Part shown: piece by piece, positions 59,247-64,000 of the stretch
How positions within the stretch are numbered: the first letter of the stretch is position 1
Layout: each line of letters opens with the position of its first letter
Assembly (NCBI GenBank): GCA_964016875.1
Contig: OZ024737.1
Location: 32,985,683 to 33,049,682 of the forward strand
Reading direction: 5' to 3'
From: Fallopia convolvulus
Lineage: Eukaryota > Streptophyta > Magnoliopsida > Caryophyllales > Polygonaceae
Length of the DNA stretch: 64,000 nt
The notes under the pieces: model-generated
Databases searched by the model: none
The model's input: only the letters and a program-made list of their open reading frames with translations
What the model was told of the DNA's origin: nothing
Made by a program: the position numbers and the translations under genes

Positions 59247-59454
59247 GTCGTATATAATTACAATTGGATCTAGAGGAAGAATTATTTCAAATAATTAACT
59301 TTCAAGAATGCGCTTAAATTAGTAACATGAACTTTGCTTGAAAAATAAATCATATACAGGGTATATATATATACAATTTAAGCAAAAATATGTTCATCTA
59401 GCTAGTATCCCGGACATATGCTCTAGGATGAGCACATTATTGTTTATAATAATA

Positions 59455-60309
59455 TGTTGGAACATAATTATTAAATCTCAAATACTGAATTAATGTTTTC
59501 TCTATTAGTTTTGATAATAACAAACACTATTAGCAACTAACATTATTATCTAAGTAGTGCAAGAAAATATAGACGTCACATGAACTACAAAGGAAATAAA
59601 AAGCGAAGATCTAACTGTCTCTCTAACGAAGTCTGTCTTGTGCGTCAAGGAAGGAAGAAAGGAAATAGACGTCCTTTAGCGCATCAAGCATACAAGGGGT
59701 GTAGATATCTTTTGGAAGTTTGTCTTGCGCCCAAGGATAAAAAGATAGGATTGTAATTGTACGTGTCCCCTTTAAGGACAAATGCCAACACCCATTCATT
59801 ATAAATAGATAGAGATGACCGAGGGTTTTGTACTACTTGAGTGAATAGTGAAAGAGTGAGACTAAGAGCATTTCCACGCAAGGAAAAAAAGTGTCAACAA
59901 CGGGTGTGCGATCTTACAAGCAATAAGTGGTGTTTCCAGAGCTAAAAGAAACTGTGATGGAGATCTGAGAAAGGTTTGGTGCTTCTATCTTGATTGATTT
60001 GGTTTACTTAAGAACAAGGTTGATAGGCTCGTTAGTTTTGCTATAATTTGATGATTGCTAGAGTTGCAGAGAAGTTTTTGAGTCTTGCCTTTGTAACTAG
60101 GGAAAATCGATGAGAAAAGTAGTCCTCCAAGAGGTAGAGGTTTACATACATGACTAGTTGGTCGATGTGAGGTTCCTCTATAAAGAAATTGTTTTTATTA
60201 ATATCTTTGCTTCTTGCGTATTTAATTTTCGTTATCATTGTTCCTTAACTCTTGTCTAACGTTTTATCGATCCAACAAAGCTTCTATTCTAGAAGACTGA
60301 CTACTACAA
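59455..60309 (+). mobile_element. Copia-type LTR (solo or end of a lost element)
   Basis: It starts TGTTGGAACATAATTATTAAA, contains a TATAAATAG box at about 59,799 with a following short leader, and ends near GACTACTACA at about 60,309. Just after it lies AAGTATCAAAGCGATGG, which resembles the primer-binding region (TGGTATCAGAGC type) of copia elements. No coding part of the element is attached. The borders are approximate. The sequence after the primer-like site also resembles the internal part of the miniature LTR element that follows. Confidence 0.55.
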
Positions 60310-60402
60310 TAGGAAAAGTATCAAAGCGATGGTTCAACTTATGGACCAGGAGGTTTCGTTGTTTGGGCTTGTGAGGGATTCACAAGTGTGTGTGAGAGAG
60401 AT

Positions 60403-60695
60403 TGTTGGGGTTCAATAGGTCATGGGTTACTCCTCCTATTATTAATTGGTTTTGCGATGAAAGCTTATTGGGCTTATATACTAGACTTGGCAATTAGACT
60501 CTTCTCCCCTGTAACAAGTGATATTAGAGCTAATAGTTTGACTTAAGGACCGGGAAGGTCCGCCATTCTAACTTATGAGGGAGAGATTGTTGGGCTTGAA
60601 TAAAATCATAAATTATTCTTCCTATTAATTTTCAGATAAAATTTCAATTAATTTGTATATCCAATTTGGCAGTTCGACCGGTGTCCCTTATAACA
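60403..60695 (+). mobile_element. Miniature LTR retrotransposon (TRIM-like) with about 110-bp LTRs
   Basis: LTR 1 (60,403-60,516) and LTR 2 (60,588-60,695) both begin TGTTGGG and end TAACA, with shared words CTCCTATTA / CTTCCTATTA, TTGGCA and TCCC near the end. Between them lie only about 71 bp: a primer-binding-like AGTGATATTAGAGC right after LTR 1 and a purine tract GAGGGAGAGAT right before LTR 2. Another purine tract (GTGAGAGAGAT) directly precedes LTR 1, and a sequence like the internal part (AGTATCAAAGCGATGGTTCA... at 60,317) precedes that. This suggests a tandem arrangement. No clear 5-bp target duplication is visible. Confidence 0.65.
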
Positions 60696-61181
60696 TAATC
60701 TTCATTGATACGAGCCTCCATAACCTTATATAAAACCATATAAACCATACACATAAGCCATACTTTAAGGGCCCTTCGTGTTAATTCATTAATTTGCACT
60801 ATAACTGTTGTACTACACTAATCTGGGCCATATATAATCAACATCATGTCAAAAGTAGTCACACCGATGACCGTTTTAATATCCGATTGCATCAATGCAA
60901 ATTATTGCTAATGACATGGGTACCGGTATATGTACTAGATGACCACGATAGCTAGTGATCGAATTGAGCAGATACTTTATTCCTGCACAAATACTTATTG
61001 CATATTTTTTCATTCAACAATATTTGTTATTCTACACACTTTGTCAATTTTTTTTCAATTTTATACTTAAAAATACTCAATAAAAATATTTTTCTTCTTC
61101 TCAAAACACAAAATTAAACAAATTAATTATAGAAGGATAGTATTTAGGTAAATTCAAGTAATTTCCTAAATTTAGTAGGCT
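60696..61181. other. No recognised feature
   Basis: AT-rich intergenic DNA without a convincing frame or repeat. Confidence 0.5.
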
Positions 61182-62013
61182 ACTATTTTTAGAGTCACGT
61201 TCGGGTGAAAGCTTATGCTACAGTAAAAAATGGGAGCAAATAGCAGCCGTTAGATTAGATGAATGGAGGGACTGGATTGATTATAAGGGGTTTGATTAAA
61301 AAAATAAGAAAAAAGGGTTTGTTCATTAACAATGGCACGCGGGTAAATAGTATGATTTTTTCATTCATAGACGAAGATACCCTTTGAATAAATAAACCCT
61401 AAAAAATAAAAATCTCCACGCACCTTTTTCGGCAGCCTTCTCCCCCCTCCTCCTTCTCTCGCTGCCCCTACTCCCACTCCCACCACTCCACCATGGATTT
61501 GAAGAATAAATCTTTCTACTTTCCCCCATTTTCTACTTTCCCCCATTTTCTTTCCCTAATTTTCATTCATAGACGATATCGGTTCATCAAATCCATGAAA
61601 TAAGATACAAACAAAGGTATGCATGAATTGGATTTCTCTAGGCTTTGTTGTTTGGGGTTTAGTAAAAATTTGCTTGCAATCTACAATTCTTCTGTTTTAT
61701 GATAGCAAGTTTGTTTAATTTTCTAGGTCAGAGTTCTAAATTGCAAGGAAACAACTCAGTCGTATAATTTTTTTTTACTAAAACCAATTACCTCCAAATT
61801 TCCAAAATTTAGCCCTTTGTTGTTGGTAAGTAGAAGAAATGTTCACTGATTTTTCACATATATTGGTCAGTGAAAAGAAGATTTTTAGTTCATTGTTGAA
61901 GTTGTCTACTAATTCCTCTAAGGAGAAATCTCGATGTAAGTTTGTATACATCTCTTTATATTGGTGATAAATGAGAAATGTGCATTTGACACTTGAGAAA
62001 TTATATATATGGT

Positions 62014-62084
62014 AGCCTATTAGCTCAATTGGTAGAGCAATGTGCATGTGCACATAGATGTGGGTTCAAATCCCACATAGGCTA
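62014..62084 (+). tRNA. tRNA-like sequence, copy 1 (probably a pseudogene)
   Basis: It folds as a cloverleaf: acceptor AGCCTAT/ATAGGCT, D-arm GCTC-AATTGGTA-GAGC, T-arm GTGGG-TTCAAAT-CCCAC and discriminator A. The anticodon arm is abnormal: ATGTG-CATGTG-CACAT leaves a six-base loop without the usual U33, and the palindrome TGTGCATGTGCACA can close further. No anticodon can be assigned. The A and B boxes of an internal RNA polymerase III promoter are intact, so it could still be transcribed. Confidence 0.6.
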
Positions 62085-62109
62085 ATTCTTGATACGATTA
62101 TGTCTTTTT

Positions 62110-63115
62110 GTTTATATCGGTCATTCTTTTGGTTCATGACTTTTTAAGGTAAAGTTCATAATATTTATTCTTATGGTTCATAAATTTTGTTCTATGCCTT
62201 TTTGTTTATAACACTTATTCTTTTGGTTCATGTTTGAATAACCTTAGGTTCATCAAAGTTCATCTTATGGTTCATGTCTTTTACTTCATGTTAGTTATTA
62301 TTTTCTTTCGTGATTTTTGGTTCATGGTATTTGTTCTTTCGGTTCATGTTTTTGTAAGCTAGGTTCATAATAATTCTTATGGTTCATGACTTTTAATTTT
62401 TAGTAGTTTATCTTTTATTCCATGTCATTTGATAGTCTATTAGCTCAAATGGTAGAGTAATGTGCATGTGCACATAGATGTGGGTTCAAATCCCACATAG
62501 GCTAACCCTTCGTACGGTTTTTGTATTTTGGTTCATGGTAGTTCTTGTTTGGTTCATGTTTTTATATGCTTAGGTTCATGATAGTTTATCTTATAACTCA
62601 TGTCTTTTAAGTCATATCCTAGTTGTTCTTTTGATTCACATCTTTTGATTCATGATATTTTTTCATTTGGTTCATGTTTTTATAAACACAAGTTCATAAT
62701 ATATAATCTCACAGTTCATAACTAATAGTTCATACAAGTGGGTCTATTGGTTTATGTTCTTACATAATTGGGTTCATAAAAATTGTCAATAAGGTTCATT
62801 AAATTTAATTCACAATACTTTTTTGGCCAGGCATTCACAAATGGTATTTTGTTAGTTCATGTCTTTATATAGCTAAGTGCCTAAGTTCATAACAATTTTC
62901 AATAAAGTTCATGAAATCTAATTCATAATATTTGTTATTTTTGTCACATAATCTAGTACATAAATCGTATTTTGTGAGTTCATGTCTTTATACGATTAGG
63001 TTCATAACAATTATCAATAAGGTTCATGGAATTTAATTCACAATACTTCGTATGTGTGTCATGTAATGTTGTTCATAAATGGTATACGTTCAAACTTGGT
63101 ATGCTAGGTTCATAA
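62110..63115 (+). repeat. Field of GTTCAT / GGTTCATG words
   Basis: Dozens of GTTCAT or TTCATG words occur at irregular spacing (about 20-40 bp), often as GGTTCATGTTTTTATA or AGGTTCATAATA. The field surrounds the second tRNA-like sequence and stays inside the long-TIR element. No fixed unit length could be set by eye. Confidence 0.75.
62434..62504 (+). tRNA. tRNA-like sequence, copy 2 (probably a pseudogene)
   Basis: It is nearly identical to copy 1 from the anticodon arm to the 3' end, but has AGTCTAT in the 5' acceptor strand (one mismatch with ATAGGCT), CTCAAATGG in the D-loop and GAGTAA instead of GAGCAA. The 15 bp downstream are also similar (CTT-GTACG/ATACG). The two copies lie 420 bp apart, so the unit was duplicated together with flanking sequence. 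Confidence 0.55.
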
Positions 63116-63721
63116 TTTATGAACAATTGGTAAACCAAAATACTCTAAGCTCTAAGTTGATCATTTAGGCATTTTTTCGAACACATGGTGGACAACTAGA
63201 TGAGCATTGTACATTAGCATTTGTTTTCAATCAAAAACTTGAGATTGAGTGCAAAACATACACAATCTTTACAAGTTTGATGAATTCAACAAAAATCAAC
63301 CCAAAGAACACAACAACATGTAAATCGAAGTAGAAAACTCTCAAATTTGAAAACCCCCCAAATGTGAGCTTGACATTGTACAAAAGAGATCTATATTAAA
63401 ATTCATGAAGAGAGAACACAAATTGGGGTCGGGATCAACAAAAAAAAGCGAATCAAATTAGAAGAAGAAAGGGGCAACAATTCTAGAGAAGAATTCGATC
63501 GAAAAGGGTGAATGAAACTCTACGTTGAATGGGAAGAAGATGCCCCTGTAACTTGTGTTCTAATTGAATGGATAAATAATAAAAATACCCCTCCGTTTAT
63601 AATATTACTTAAACGCGTGTGTTGATCATGTCCGTAGATGTATCATGATCCAACGGTTAAAATTTGCTCACATTTTACACCCTAATAACAACCCTTATTT
63701 GATCGTGATTCACTATTTTTA

Positions 63722-64000
63722 TTGATATTTGATTTTGAAATAAATGTCATTGAATTTATATATTAGACTTATCATGTGTACATACATGTACAGATACTCT
63801 TTCTGACAGACTATCATAAATTTTATAATATAATCCACCAAAACGTTGATTTCCTTAAGAATAAGGGAAACGTGGTAACATTTGGTGAAACTCTTAGAAA
63901 TCAAAGAGATCGAATGTTAGCAAATAACTCTAGTATATTTTAATATTCCACTTTGTAGTTCACTCATTTCAATTGGACTACAAAAGTGGACAATTTTTAT
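63722..64000. other. No recognised feature at the right edge
   Basis: AT-rich DNA beyond the target duplication of the long-TIR element; a 61-codon minus-strand frame has no recognisable domain. Confidence 0.5.

Larger units (their letters stand above)
61192..63711. mobile_element. 2.52-kb long-TIR element with 10-bp target duplication (MULE-like)
   Basis: The perfect direct repeat ACTATTTTTA (61,182-61,191 and 63,712-63,721) flanks ends GAGTCACG and CGTGATTC. The terminal inverted repeats are diverged but share an AAATG-GAGCAAAT stretch and a CCGTTAGATTA / CCGTTGGATCA stretch about 50-70 bp from each end. A 10-bp duplication and long subterminal similarity fit Mutator-like elements. Inside: a C-rich segment at 61,420-61,500, two tRNA-like sequences (62,014 and 62,434), and dense GGTTCATG words from about 62,120 to 63,110. 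I see no transposase. Confidence 0.85.

Noticed and set aside
60403..60695. Cassandra element (TRIM with 5S rRNA promoter in the LTR)
   Set aside because: The LTRs are only about 110 bp and I see no 5S-like internal promoter in them.
62014..62504. Two functional tRNA genes
   Set aside because: The anticodon loop has six bases and no U33, and both copies lie inside a transposable element; called tRNA-like instead.
1..64000. The whole window as a mitochondrial chromosome
   Set aside because: Two multi-exon nuclear genes with short GT-AG introns, Helitrons, hAT and LINE elements with target duplications show it is nuclear DNA.

Overview
The window reads as plant nuclear DNA, probably from a eudicot. 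Two spliced, intact nuclear genes lie in a background of transposons and of DNA that entered from the organelles. The wording of the rbcL copy (for example the PAMDTL C-terminus) looks asterid-like, possibly Lamiales; that is only an inference from memory of the family.

Positions 1 to about 11,600 look like a nuclear copy of mitochondrial DNA (NUMT). Inside it is a plastid-derived block, 4,404 to about 8,370, with rbcL (minus strand, still open) divergent from atpB-atpE (plus strand, broken by frameshifts and stops). This is the usual plastid order and spacing. The plastid neighbours accD, trnM/trnV and ndhC are missing, and the block is followed at 8,435-8,476 by a scrap resembling the 5' end of mitochondrial rrn18. 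The plastid block therefore probably went plastid to mitochondrion to nucleus.

Positions about 12,000-26,900 are repeat-rich: a minus-strand L1-type LINE missing its 3' half (12,030-15,578), a cluster of AT-rich Helitron ends including a tandem 812-bp duplication (15,673-18,937), and decayed pieces of a Ty1/copia element (20,467-22,370) and a Ty3/gypsy element (22,830-23,545).

Positions 27,347-36,867 hold a complete 14-exon gene for the 55-kDa B (WD40) regulatory subunit of protein phosphatase 2A, with a 1.1-kb non-autonomous hAT element in intron 4. Downstream come a 298-bp palindromic MULE-type MITE, a tRNA-derived SINE, and a plus-strand retroposed unit into which a nearly full L1-type LINE has inserted on the minus strand (39,890-44,504).

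Positions 44,870-51,849 hold more Helitrons (one nested in another of opposite orientation), a LINE RNase H remnant, and a 2.3-kb long-TIR element carrying a 21-bp satellite array.

Positions 52,558-57,069 hold a complete 12-exon gene for a plant PhnP-like metallo-beta-lactamase-fold hydrolase with a probable organelle transit peptide. Its last codons lie in a 28-bp minisatellite. The right end has a copia-type LTR, a miniature LTR pair (TRIM-like, 60,403-60,695) and a 2.52-kb long-TIR element with a perfect 10-bp target duplication (61,192-63,711) that contains two tRNA-like sequences and a field of GTTCAT words.

The two nuclear genes are unrelated in function. Coordinates of splice sites come from reading GT/AG borders and family continuity by eye.
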